Shown here in pieces: positions 19,362 to 28,207 of a stretch of DNA of 64,000 nucleotides. Below the pieces are notes generated by a model. The model was not told the origin of the DNA, did not search any database, and saw only the letters and a program-made list of their open reading frames with translations. The DNA comes from Bacillus alkalicellulosilyticus (GTDB lineage Bacteria > Bacillota > Bacilli > Bacillales > Bacillaceae_F): the NCBI RefSeq assembly GCF_002019795.1, contig NZ_KV917381.1, forward strand, positions 4,186,068 through 4,250,067, in the 5' to 3' direction. The position numbers and the translations under genes are program-made. Within the stretch, counting starts at the first letter, position 1. The number at the start of each line of letters is the position of its first letter.

Positions 19362-20582
19362 CTAATTAGTTTTGTTAAACCATCTATCCATTCTTTCTAA
19401 TAGTTTGTTTTTATCAAATGTTTTTTTAGAGTACTCAAGCGCATTAATAGACATAGTTTTTAATTCATCTGCAGACAATGACGTTAATATTTTAATATTT
19501 TCAGCTAATTTTTCTGTTTCTCCAGCATCACTACAAACTCCTGCACCAGCTTCATTGATGATCTGTTGTATCTCTCCATCAGCAGAGACTATCACTGGCA
19601 GACCACAAGCTAAACAGGATTGAGTTTTCGCTGGTAAGGTCATGGAAAACACCTTACTCTTAGAAAGACTAATTAATGTAGCATCACAAGCTGCCATAAG
19701 TTCTGGGATTTTAGTAGCCGGTTGCTTAGGAATAAAATTAAACAGTTCTTGAATATTATTATTGTTGACCTTATTGATTAAGGTCTCTTTATATCGCCCG
19801 TCTCCAACTATGTTAAACCGGACTTTTATATTACTTCTTTTTAAAATTTTTGCGACATCAGGTAGTATATCTAATCCTTGGGCTACACCAATATTTCCTG
19901 CAAATATAATATTAAAAGTATCATCCATAGGGACTTCTGTTGCTGACGCAATTTCTTTATTAACAGGAACATAGTAATCTTCTGCATATTGAGGCCAAAA
20001 TTCTAGTTTGTCTAACTCTACTCCTCGTTGATGGATGGCTTCTATAAAACTTCTGGAAGAAGTAAATATTCTATCACAACGCTTATATATATAATCAACC
20101 ATTACACCTAAAGCGTTCAAGATAGATTTATTTTTTATACCAGCTACAATTTCAACATTTTCGGGCCAAAGATCTGTTACATACAAGTAACAAGGTATTT
20201 TTCTCTTTTTTGCATACCAAACTCCTGGAAGTGCTTGGGTCATAGGAGAGACTTCAAATATATATACATAATCTGCTTTTAATTTTGAGAGGGCTTTCCA
20301 AAAGAACCCTGATACAACAAAGGATAAATAATTTAAAGCTAGAGTTATAGAACTGTTTCCTCTTGGTATTAGAGGAATTCTAATAATGTCTACACCGTTA
20401 TATTCTTCTCTTCTTTTCTTAAAATAGCTATATCCATCATAAAACTTACCTTGCGGATAATTAGGTATTCCTGTAATTACAGTTACCTTGTATCCTCTTT
20501 TTACCCATTCCGTACATATATCGTTAATCCGAAATTGCTCAGGATAGAAATACTGAGCAATAACTAAAATATGTTTTTTCAT
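19362..20582 (-). CDS. WbuB-like family 4 glycosyltransferase
   Basis: 406 residues. Opens with VIAQYFYPEQFRINDI, contains VTDLWPENV and FNIIFAGNIGVAQGL, and ends with the GT4 donor site. This pattern is that of WbuB, found next to FnlABC in Gram-negative O-antigen clusters and thought to transfer L-FucNAc. Here it precedes capE, so the same role is likely (inference). Overlaps the upstream gene by 4 bases (translational coupling). Confidence 0.8.
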   Translation of the reverse strand: MKKHILVIAQYFYPEQFRINDICTEWVKRGYKVTVITGIPNYPQGKFYDGYSYFKKRREEYNGVDIIRIPLIPRGNSSITLALNYLSFVVSGFFWKALSKLKADYVYIFEVSPMTQALPGVWYAKKRKIPCYLYVTDLWPENVEIVAGIKNKSILNALGVMVDYIYKRCDRIFTSSRSFIEAIHQRGVELDKLEFWPQYAEDYYVPVNKEIASATEVPMDDTFNIIFAGNIGVAQGLDILPDVAKILKRSNIKVRFNIVGDGRYKETLINKVNNNNIQELFNFIPKQPATKIPELMAACDATLISLSKSKVFSMTLPAKTQSCLACGLPVIVSADGEIQQIINEAGAGVCSDAGETEKLAENIKILTSLSADELKTMSINALEYSKKTFDKNKLLERMDRWFNKTN

Positions 20583-21454
20583 TTTAGCGACCTTTCTTGG
20601 TTTTTTTCGGTAGCTTCAATTGATTCTCTTAAGCTTCTAATTCTGTAATTTGTCTTATAATGACTTAAACTTTTATCATAGACCAAATTTCCAAATACTT
20701 TATTGATGATATCTACTTTCCCAATGAACGGTTTAATGATTTTGTTAAACATTTTAGTAGTTATGATTTTTTTTTGATGAACTTGAGCTATTAGTTTTAC
20801 CAGTTCACTTGTTTGCACATATTCTTCATTTTGAGGGAAAAATAATCCACTTTCCTCATTATCGATTAAGAGACGAATAAACTCGCAAAGATTTTCTATA
20901 TGAAGCATGCTTCTTTGATTATTTATTTCAGGAAAAATAGGAATCATCCGTGCTACTTTTGCGAGTTTAGGATAATTTCCTTTCGAACCTTTGCCATATA
21001 TCATTGGTGGTCTGACAATAGCAACCTTAAATTTATCATTTCCTAGTGGAGTAATTCCCTCCTCTGCTTGGAGCTTACTATCCCCGTAAAAATTACTCGG
21101 TTTTGGAACTGTATTTATATCAATAATTCTTTCATCTGCCATACTTTCCCCATATACGATGATACTACTCATAAAAATAAACTGTTTTACCCCATCACTC
21201 TTAGCTTTCTTAGCGGACTCAATAGTATAGTCTCTATTTACCTTATAATATAAACTTTCTAACTTTGGATCTCTTGAAACATGAGCAATTCCTGCGACAT
21301 GAAATATTACATCATATTCAGAAAAACTCTTCTCTCGCCAAGAGTCTTCTTTAAAACTAATGAAGTCAACTTGATACTCTAATTTATCAGTGAGCCAGTT
21401 TTCTAGACTTAACCCGATGTAACTATTAACTCCAGTAATTAGTACCTTCTTCAT
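20579..21454 (-). CDS. NAD-dependent epimerase/reductase (WbpV-like)
   Basis: 291 residues, extended SDR: LITGVNSYIGLSL, and YGDSKLQAEE as the YxxxK site. Similar enzymes (WbpV/WreQ) reduce the 4-keto product of a large dehydratase to UDP-QuiNAc or UDP-FucNAc, the sugar loaded by the initiating transferase. That fits its place between the dehydratase and the transferases. It overlaps both neighbours by 4 bases. Confidence 0.75.
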   Translation of the reverse strand: MKKVLITGVNSYIGLSLENWLTDKLEYQVDFISFKEDSWREKSFSEYDVIFHVAGIAHVSRDPKLESLYYKVNRDYTIESAKKAKSDGVKQFIFMSSIIVYGESMADERIIDINTVPKPSNFYGDSKLQAEEGITPLGNDKFKVAIVRPPMIYGKGSKGNYPKLAKVARMIPIFPEINNQRSMLHIENLCEFIRLLIDNEESGLFFPQNEEYVQTSELVKLIAQVHQKKIITTKMFNKIIKPFIGKVDIINKVFGNLVYDKSLSHYKTNYRIRSLRESIEATEKNQERSLK

Positions 21455-22086
21455 TTCGTCACTCTTTCCTTAGTACTAGCAATTTCATTTTTACCTGTTG
21501 TTCCAGTTCCACCTTCAACAACACCATCACTTTTAACCACACTAACAATTGTTCCAAAAAAACATTTTACATCCATACCAATACCAATCTTTTCTACATA
21601 CTCCCCATCTAACTTTGCTTTAATTTCAATAGGAAGTTCATCTCTACCATTAATTTGGGCCCAACCCGTTAGTCCTGGTGGCACATCATTAGCTCCATAC
21701 TTATCACGTTCAGCGATAAGATCGAATTGATTCCACAATGCAGGCCTAGGTCCGATAATACTCATTTGACCAACAAAGATATTCCAGATCTGAGGTAATT
21801 CATCCAATGACGTTTTTCGCAAGAATTTTCCCATTTTTGTAATGTATTGGTCAGGATTTTCCAGAAGATGTGTCGGCGTATCATTTGGAGTATTTATTCT
21901 CATCGTACGGAATTTCAATATGTTAAAATGTGTTTTGTTTACTCCAACTCTCTTTTGTTTAAAAAGCACTGGACCTTTGGAGTCTAGTTTAATAGCCAAA
22001 GTAAGCAATACTAGGATTGGGGATAGAACTATCATCCCTATCATAGAAAGTATAATATCTATTATTCTTTTTATTTTCAGATACAC
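21451..22086 (-). CDS. Initiating sugar-phosphate transferase (PglC/WcaJ type)
   Basis: 211 residues: one N-terminal membrane re-entrant/helix (KRIIDIILSMIGMIVLS), then the catalytic domain with KFRTMR, LRKTSLDELPQIWN and SIIGPRP. This small monotopic family transfers a sugar 1-phosphate to undecaprenyl phosphate, the first step of repeat-unit assembly. The length corresponds to the short PglC form without extra N-terminal helices. Confidence 0.85.
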   Translation of the reverse strand: MYLKIKRIIDIILSMIGMIVLSPILVLLTLAIKLDSKGPVLFKQKRVGVNKTHFNILKFRTMRINTPNDTPTHLLENPDQYITKMGKFLRKTSLDELPQIWNIFVGQMSIIGPRPALWNQFDLIAERDKYGANDVPPGLTGWAQINGRDELPIEIKAKLDGEYVEKIGIGMDVKCFFGTIVSVVKSDGVVEGGTGTTGKNEIASTKERVTK

Positions 22087-22191
22087 CCTTTGTACCCCCC
22101 CTTGAATGATTTTAAGTCGGTTAGTTGTTCAAATACTAATCGGCTTCATAGCTCTATCTCTAGTCAATTAAACCATTACAAATTCTTCGAC

Positions 22192-22488
22192 TTAACTCGT
22201 TTCACTGCTGCATTGCACTGTCCCTTCTATATAAATAAGAGAGTCACAGGATACATTACACACTCCTTGATCATGCTCCTCTACAAATTGTGAAAATAAT
22301 TCATCCGAATGTTCGATTCCTTCTGATGAAAGGTGTGTTTCATACATTTTTTCAATTTGTTCGATATTAATTTCGCATGATTCGTCTCTTGCTTTTTCTA
22401 TAATCCCTCTAGCCGTTGGGAATGCGATGCCTGCTATAATCCCTAGGATGACAATCCCTAGTCGCCTCTTTTCAATTAAAGTAGCAAG
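22192..22488 (-). pseudogene. Dead type IV pilin-like (pseudopilin) gene
   Basis: Minus-strand frame of 98 codons without a start. It opens LATLIEKRR followed by a hydrophobic helix (LGIVILGIIAGIAFP) and KARDESC, the shape of a prepilin N-terminus (GxTLIE...). The codon before it is TGA; a single change from GGA (Gly, the prepilin peptidase site) would explain it. The rest is acidic with three cysteines and ends CSSETS. The 5' end is lost against the dehydratase gene. Such a gene has no place in capsule assembly; it belongs to a competence or secretion pseudopilus family. Confidence 0.6.
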
Positions 22489-22511
22489 TCAGGATTGTGT
22501 TGATTTGTTGG

Positions 22512-24332
22512 TTATTTCACCAAGCTGAGGTGTTGCAACTCTTGTTTCCTGAAATTCGCTATATCTAATAATTCTTCTCTTAATTCTTCTGGGCTCATTA
22601 TTTCAATTGCTCCGATGACCGCTTGAGCCACTCCGATATTGACTGGTGGGGTTTTTCCAATATATATCTTAGGGAAAATTTGCAAGTCATGAACCTCATC
22701 TTTTCCGAGAAGTTCTTCATACATCTTTTCTCCTGGTCTCATACCTGTGAATTCAATTTTTATATCGTCTTTTGAATATCCTGATAATTTTATCAGGTTC
22801 TTTGCAAGGTCTACGATTTTAACGGGCTCACCCATATCAAGGACAAAGATTTCTCCGCCTCTTGCTAACGCTCCTGCTTGGAGCACGAGTCTTGAAGCTT
22901 CAGGTATTGTCATGAAGTAACGGACCATCTTTGGGTGCGTTACTGTTACTGGTCCGCCAGCTTTGATTTGTTCTTTAAATAATGGGATTACACTTCCGCG
23001 ACTTCCAAGAACATTACCAAAACGTACCGCCACGAATCTTGTGTCACTTATAATGTCCATATGCTGAACGATCATTTCTGCAATCCGTTTTGTCGCTCCC
23101 ATCACACTTGTTGGATTAACAGCTTTGTCAGTGGAAATCATCACAAATGTATTTACTTTAGCATTATCTGCTGCTTCAGCAACATTTTTTGTGCCAACTA
23201 CATTGTTCTTTACCGCTTCTTCTGGATTTCTTTCCATTAATGGCACATGCTTATGGGCCGCTGCATGGAACACAACATGAGGTGTTCTATTGTTCATAAT
23301 CTTAAAGATTTTTTCACGATCTTGTACATCTGCAATTTCCGTATCTAGGTTTACATGTGGAAAGGTTCTTCTAAGTTCCATTTCAATCGAGTAAATGCTA
23401 TTTTCTCCGTGACCTAACAAAATTAATTGTTCGGGTTCGAAGTTTGCAATTTGTCGACATATCTCAGAACCTATTGAGCCACCTGCACCGGTAACGAGTA
23501 TCGTTTGGCCTTTGATATATTGCTTAATGCCTGCTATATCAAGTTCTACTGGGTCTCGTCCAAGTAAATCTTCTACTTCAACTTCACGGAATTGCTCTAC
23601 CGATACTTTCCCGGTCATAATGTCTTCAATTTTTGGCATGATTTGCGTTTTCGCAACCGTTTTTGAACATTCTATAAAGATGTTGTTTAACTCTATTCTA
23701 CTTAAAGAAGGAATCGCAATTATAATTCGTTTAATTTCTAGTTCATTTACAATTCTAGTAATTTCTGATACTCCACCAACTACAGGTATTCCCATGATTT
23801 CTAGTTGTTGTTTCGCCTTATCATCATCAATAAAGGCAACAGGCTGCAAATCAGAAAACTCACTATTCTGTAACTGCCTTGCAACCATTATTCCTGCAGC
23901 ACCAGCTCCAATTAATAGTACTGGCTTTTTATTTTTATCTACCTTCATAATCGTATCTCGGTACATTCTCCAGGAGAAACGAGAACCACCAATTAATAGG
24001 ACATGCATCATCCATGTTATCACTAAGGCTCGCATATACACATCTTGAATAAACACAAATTGTACAGCTGCCGTTATGAATATTGAAAGTGTGATAACCT
24101 TTATTATTGCCGTTAACTCATTTACACTTGCATATTGCCATACTTTTTTATAAAGGTGATAAAAATAAGCAAAAAGATGATAACTTATTAGTAACGTAAC
24201 CGCACTGAATGCTAAAATTATTGTTACCATTGACCCTGTTTTAATTAAAATAAAATTACTAATAAAAATACAGAATAGTACGATTGCAGAATCAACCCCT
24301 ATTAAAGCGGCCAACCTCTTTCTATATGACAT
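22512..24332 (-). CDS. Large nucleotide-sugar 4,6-dehydratase (CapD/EpsC/PglF family)
   Basis: 606 residues: four N-terminal membrane helices, a CoA-binding-like Rossmann domain (LLIGAGAAGIMVARQL, ~140) and a C-terminal SDR domain (LVTGAGGSIGSEICRQ, ~285) with STDKAVNPTSVMGATK, the Met-containing active site of WbpM/PglF. It converts a UDP-HexNAc to its 4-keto-6-deoxy form, the precursor for the initiating sugar. In B. subtilis epsC, the homologue, is preceded by the EAR RNA; the same layout is seen here. Confidence 0.9.
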   Translation of the reverse strand: MSYRKRLAALIGVDSAIVLFCIFISNFILIKTGSMVTIILAFSAVTLLISYHLFAYFYHLYKKVWQYASVNELTAIIKVITLSIFITAAVQFVFIQDVYMRALVITWMMHVLLIGGSRFSWRMYRDTIMKVDKNKKPVLLIGAGAAGIMVARQLQNSEFSDLQPVAFIDDDKAKQQLEIMGIPVVGGVSEITRIVNELEIKRIIIAIPSLSRIELNNIFIECSKTVAKTQIMPKIEDIMTGKVSVEQFREVEVEDLLGRDPVELDIAGIKQYIKGQTILVTGAGGSIGSEICRQIANFEPEQLILLGHGENSIYSIEMELRRTFPHVNLDTEIADVQDREKIFKIMNNRTPHVVFHAAAHKHVPLMERNPEEAVKNNVVGTKNVAEAADNAKVNTFVMISTDKAVNPTSVMGATKRIAEMIVQHMDIISDTRFVAVRFGNVLGSRGSVIPLFKEQIKAGGPVTVTHPKMVRYFMTIPEASRLVLQAGALARGGEIFVLDMGEPVKIVDLAKNLIKLSGYSKDDIKIEFTGMRPGEKMYEELLGKDEVHDLQIFPKIYIGKTPPVNIGVAQAVIGAIEIMSPEELREELLDIANFRKQELQHLSLVK

Positions 24333-24364
24333 CTATTACCCCTCCTTTTCTCAATAAAGATGTA

Positions 24365-24416
24365 AAGCCCTAAACTATACTTCTTTTTAGGAAAGGTTCA
24401 TAGTTTAAGGCTTTAT
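24365..24416 (-). terminator. Strong hairpin just upstream of the dehydratase gene
   Basis: AAAGCC(T)TAAACTAT and ATAGTTTAGGGCTTT arms enclose a ~20-base loop. No long T-run follows, so it may be a pause or an RNA-processing site rather than a full terminator. It is a natural target for antitermination by the upstream EAR element. Confidence 0.45.
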
Positions 24417-24444
24417 AATAAAAATGTTTCTATCTTTTTAATCG

Positions 24445-24600
24445 GTTTTGGTTTAATAAAAACTTGTAAGGCATCTAACCTTACCTCACGTCAAACCAGT
24501 GGTGACAAGCACCTAAGGTTCAATATTTTGAACCCACAGCATGACCGAGTACCTCCGTCGATAATGGGAAGGAGACATCACCAAAAATCTAGTTGAAATC
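24445..24600 (-). ncRNA. Candidate EAR (epsC) processive antitermination RNA
   Basis: A 270-base gap inside the operon contains no frame but a conserved-looking RNA: GGAGGTACTCGGTCATGCTG, GGGTTCAA...TTGAACC hairpin and GGTGCTTGTCACC hairpin on the minus strand. The position, between the tyrosine-phosphatase gene and the epsC-type dehydratase, is that of the eps-associated RNA (Rfam epsC family) of Bacillales, which lets polymerase read through terminators in long exopolysaccharide operons. Assignment is from position and recalled sequence features. Confidence 0.7.
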
Positions 24601-24602
24601 TC

Positions 24603-25370
24603 TTAGAAGATTCCAAGAAACTTACGTCTTTTAATAGGTTCTGGTTGTACCATCGCAATATGCTGATGTTCTAGTAAAAGTTGTGCATTTTCTTGAAACT
24701 GATAGACTGTTCCTGTACCGAATACTTTTTCAATTAGCATATATGATTCTTGTAAACGAAATGGTCTTGATTCGATATTGTGCGCATCACTGGCAATAAA
24801 ATGAGTTAGGTTCGATTCAATGATTTGTTCACTAAATTTCTTAATATTTTTCCCAAAATGACCCGTAATACTCGAAGCGGTTAGTTGTGTTAATGCTCCA
24901 TTTTTTACAAAGTCGTATATGACTTCTGGCTTTTCAATTAATTCTTTATTTCGTTCAGGATGAACAATGATAGGTGTAATTCCACTTAATTGAGTTTGAT
25001 AGATTATATTTGCGGCGTATCTTGGTACATGACTTGATGGAAGTTCAAGAAAGAGGTATTTATTCCCGTCTGCTAGGGTGAGAAGTTCTTTTGTTTCTAA
25101 CCCTTGGGCAATATCCCCAACCATTCTAACTTCCTGACCCGGTAAAATCGTAAGCTCTATGTTTTCTTGCTTTAATCTTTGATTGAATAGTTCTGTTGTA
25201 TCTTTAATCGTACAGCCTTCATTTGAAAAGGAAGGATGCCGATGATGCGGTGTCGCAATAATAGAGGTAATACCTTCTGTAACCGCGGCTTTTGCCATTT
25301 CTATACTTTGATTTTCATTTTTTGGACCATCATCTAATCCAGGCAAAATGTGACAGTGAATGTCAATCAT
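24603..25370 (-). CDS. PHP-family protein tyrosine phosphatase (CpsB/YwqE)
   Basis: 255 residues. Metal-ligand motifs of the PHP fold: DIHCHILPGLDDG at the N-terminus, HPERN in the middle and SDAHN near the C-terminus. It removes phosphate from the Tyr cluster of the partner BY-kinase, so chain-length control and export respond to phosphorylation cycling. Third gene of the operon. Confidence 0.9.
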   Translation of the reverse strand: MIDIHCHILPGLDDGPKNENQSIEMAKAAVTEGITSIIATPHHRHPSFSNEGCTIKDTTELFNQRLKQENIELTILPGQEVRMVGDIAQGLETKELLTLADGNKYLFLELPSSHVPRYAANIIYQTQLSGITPIIVHPERNKELIEKPEVIYDFVKNGALTQLTASSITGHFGKNIKKFSEQIIESNLTHFIASDAHNIESRPFRLQESYMLIEKVFGTGTVYQFQENAQLLLEHQHIAMVQPEPIKRRKFLGIF

Positions 25371-25476
25371 CGTTTCTCTTCCTCCTTCTCCCCTAAAAAC
25401 GATACATTATTTTACATATTTTGAACTTTGTTTACAATTCTACCATGACTATTGCTATTTTAATAGAACTTTATTG

Positions 25477-26169
25477 CTATTTTTCACCATAATAATAGTA
25501 GTAGCTATCTTTAAGTTTTTCTTTACGATTTACAACCACACCTAGGATATTGGCATTTGATTTTGTAAGCTGTTCTTTTACCTTAACGGCTTGTTCACGA
25601 TTTGTTTTCCCACTAGCCACAACAAACACTGTTCCATCACATTTACTACTTAAAATCTGCGCATCTGTTACAGCAATGACAGGAGGAGTATCAATTACGA
25701 CATAATCAAATTCAGTTTTTGCCTGTTCAATAAATTGCTCCATTGCTTTTGAGTTAAGTAATTCTGCTGGATTCGGCGGAATTGGTCCACTTGTTAAAGC
25801 AAATACGTTTGGGATTTTGCTTTGTTGGATGGAGTCTCCTAGTTCAGCTTGCTTTGTAAGTACTGTTGTTAAGCCTTTTGTATTCATCATTTCAAACGTA
25901 TAATGACCAGTTGGTTTACGTAAGTCAGCATCCACATACAGTACGTTTTTCCCATCCTGCGCTAACACAACTGATAAGTTACCGGCTGTTGTTGATTTTC
26001 CCTCGCCTGGACCCGTTGACGTAACAACAATTGTTTTGATTTCTTTATCAACTGCAGCAAACTGGATATTCGTTCGAATGATTCGATATTGCTCTGAAAT
26101 TGGTGAGTTTTTATCTGTATGTGTAATTAAGTCACGTTTTTTTGAGTTTGGGGGTTGTCTTCTAGCCAT
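25477..26169 (-). CDS. Bacterial tyrosine kinase (CpsD/YwqD)
   Basis: 230 residues: Walker A TSTGPGEGKST, Walker A' LYVDADLRKP and Walker B VVIDTPPV, then a C-terminal tyrosine cluster (five Tyr in a row before GEK). This is the cytoplasmic half of a split BY-kinase; it needs the C-terminal tail of the modulator encoded one base upstream. Autophosphorylation of the cluster controls polysaccharide export. Confidence 0.92.
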   Translation of the reverse strand: MARRQPPNSKKRDLITHTDKNSPISEQYRIIRTNIQFAAVDKEIKTIVVTSTGPGEGKSTTAGNLSVVLAQDGKNVLYVDADLRKPTGHYTFEMMNTKGLTTVLTKQAELGDSIQQSKIPNVFALTSGPIPPNPAELLNSKAMEQFIEQAKTEFDYVVIDTPPVIAVTDAQILSSKCDGTVFVVASGKTNREQAVKVKEQLTKSNANILGVVVNRKEKLKDSYYYYYGEK

Positions 26170-26170
26170 T

Positions 26171-26899
26171 TTATCTCTCCTTCCTCTTTAGTTCTTTTTC
26201 CTTCTTTTTCCTTCTTTTTCCACGTTCATCTCCCATGTCAGGTACGACTCCTAACACAGGTAAGCCAAGTACTGCTTCAACATCATTTTCATCTTTAATT
26301 GACGTATCAAGAAACTCTAATAAGAAGATAAGTCCGACTGCTGCCATTAAACCTACAACAAATGCAATCGCCATATTTAAATATGGGTTTGGTTTAACTG
26401 GTGTTGGATTGTCAGTCAATTTGGCTTGAGACAAGATACTCACATTATCTACATTCATAATTGATACAATTTCACGTTGAAATATATTGGCAATGGTATT
26501 GGCAATTTCTGCAGCCATATGCGGTTGTTCATGTTGAACTGTAATTCTGACAACCTGTGAATTTCCTTCGCTACCAACTGTTACTTTACTGTTTAATTGG
26601 TCATAGGTTTCTATTAGGTTTGCTTCATCTATAACTTTTTCAAGAATTGCTGGACTTTTTATAATGACGTTATACGTATTGATTAGTTCAATGTTCGTTC
26701 GAATATCAGCTTGGCTATAAAATTGATCTTGTTGTTCTTGATTTACAAGTAGTTGTGTTGAATTTTGGTACATTGGTGTTAATACGAAAAAACTAACGAG
26801 TCCACTAATAAGAACTGTGATTATAGGTATAATAATTAATGTTTTTATTCTTCGACGTAAAGTGACAAATATATCTTTTAGGCTAATCGTTTCTTCCAT
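26171..26899 (-). CDS. Wzz-type chain-length modulator and kinase activator (CpsC/YwqC)
   Basis: 242 residues: helix at ~20-40, an external helical domain, a proline-rich second helix (NPTPVKPNPYLNMAIAF, ~170-195) and a strongly basic cytoplasmic tail (KRRKKKEKELKRKER). First gene of the operon. AGGAGG lies about 12 bases before ATG, a little far. Polysaccharide co-polymerase family 2b. Confidence 0.9.
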   Translation of the reverse strand: MEETISLKDIFVTLRRRIKTLIIIPIITVLISGLVSFFVLTPMYQNSTQLLVNQEQQDQFYSQADIRTNIELINTYNVIIKSPAILEKVIDEANLIETYDQLNSKVTVGSEGNSQVVRITVQHEQPHMAAEIANTIANIFQREIVSIMNVDNVSILSQAKLTDNPTPVKPNPYLNMAIAFVVGLMAAVGLIFLLEFLDTSIKDENDVEAVLGLPVLGVVPDMGDERGKRRKKKEKELKRKER

Positions 26900-26951
26900 T
26901 CTCTGAATGAACCTCCTACTATTTTACTAGCTTTCTAAAACAACACACAAA

Positions 26952-26960
26952 ATTATATCA
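26952..26960 (-). promoter_or_regulatory. Extended -10 promoter of the capsule operon
   Basis: On the minus strand TGATATAAT is a perfect TGn-TATAAT extended -10, about 50 bases before the first gene. No good -35 at 17 bases is seen (TTCAAC lies at 19), as is common with extended -10 sites. Confidence 0.55.
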
Positions 26961-26993
26961 CAAATTGTATACTTATGTTGAAACGTATTACAA

Positions 26994-27021
26994 TTGCCTT
27001 ACTCTGTACATGTTATATAAT
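26994..27021 (+). promoter_or_regulatory. Sigma-A-like promoter of the LCP gene
   Basis: TTGCCT, 16 bases, TATAAT, about 86 bases before the start codon. It lies back-to-back with the capsule promoter, so the two could share a regulator. Confidence 0.55.
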
Positions 27022-27107
27022 GAAGAGACAACTTAATCATTTTTTCTGCTTGTAGTTAACTACTTTGTATTTAAAACAAAATATAACATAGAAAGTGAGA
27101 TTAATAT

Positions 27108-28016
27108 ATGAAAAAAACGCTAGTAATACTTGGGATTGTAGCTGGGATCGTAGTACTTAGTGTCGTTGGATATGGATTGCACTTGTTTAAGTCAGTATCC
27201 GACACAGCTTCTGAAATCCATCAACCATTAGAACGAGAGGGTTCATTAAAGAGGGAAACTGAAGTGGATGTCGATAAAAAAGAACCCTTGTCGTTTTTGA
27301 TAGCCGGTGTCGATTCAGAGGGAGAAACGCATGCTGGACGTTCGGATACGATTATTCTATTAACCGTTAATCCGAATAAAGAGTCGATTAAAATGGTTAG
27401 TATTCCACGTGATACTCGTACTGAGATTGTTGGAAGAGGAACGATTGAAAAAATCAATCATGCCTATGCCTATGGTGGCGTTCAAATGACAGTTGATACC
27501 GTTGAAAACTTTTTAGATGTTCCAATTGACCACTATGTCAGCATTAACATGGAAGGCTTTAAAGGAATTGTGGACGCCCTTGGTGGTGTTACGGTCAATA
27601 ATGAGTTTGCCTTTAGTAGTGGCGGCGATACTTTCCCTGAAGGAGAGATTTTCCTTACTGGCGACCAAGCCCTTTCTTATTCAAGGATGAGAAAGCAAGA
27701 TCCGCGTGGAGACTTTGGACGAAATGACCGTCAGCGCCAAATTGTTGAAGCCGTTATTAAAGAAGGCGCACAAATCGGGTCGATTACTAGAGTTGGAGAT
27801 ATTTTAGATGCCGTTGGTGAATCTGTTCGAACGGATTTAACGTTAAGTGAAATGTGGAAGATTCAATCGAAGTATAAAGAAGCACGACATTCTGTCGAAC
27901 AGCTCGCATTATTTGGACCAAGTCAGCGAATTGATGGTTTAAGTTACGTTATTATTTCGGATGAGGACCGGGAGAATATGACAAAACTGTTGCGTGAGCA
28001 TTTGGAGTTGGAGTAA
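27108..28016 (+). CDS. LytR-CpsA-Psr (LCP) family wall-polymer ligase
   Basis: 302 residues: N-terminal membrane anchor (residues 5-28) and an extracytoplasmic LCP domain with AGVDSEG, RSDTIILLTVNP and SIPRDTRTEI, the Asp/Arg residues that bind the polyprenyl diphosphate. These enzymes attach teichoic acids or capsule to peptidoglycan. Divergent from the capsule operon, so it is the likely ligase for that polymer. Own promoter and strong terminator. Confidence 0.9.
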   Translation: MKKTLVILGIVAGIVVLSVVGYGLHLFKSVSDTASEIHQPLEREGSLKRETEVDVDKKEPLSFLIAGVDSEGETHAGRSDTIILLTVNPNKESIKMVSIPRDTRTEIVGRGTIEKINHAYAYGGVQMTVDTVENFLDVPIDHYVSINMEGFKGIVDALGGVTVNNEFAFSSGGDTFPEGEIFLTGDQALSYSRMRKQDPRGDFGRNDRQRQIVEAVIKEGAQIGSITRVGDILDAVGESVRTDLTLSEMWKIQSKYKEARHSVEQLALFGPSQRIDGLSYVIISDEDRENMTKLLREHLELE

Positions 28017-28033
28017 GAGTAGGTTTGTGGGAA

Positions 28034-28076
28034 GAGGATGGCAAAGGGAAAACCTTTGTGCCATCCTCTTTTTCGT
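28034..28076 (+). terminator. Intrinsic terminator of the LCP gene
   Basis: GAGGATGGCAAAGG pairs with CCTTTGTGCCATCCTC and is followed by five Ts. Confidence 0.9.
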
Positions 28077-28207
28077 TTCTAGGTTTGAAAGAATAGGAAG
28101 AATTGGTGGATTAAGTCTATTGCCTTTATTCTGTTACCCTATTTTTCGTATACTTGTAAACATGTAGATTTTTATTGTACGAAATGTAAAGGGAGGATGA
28201 AACATCT

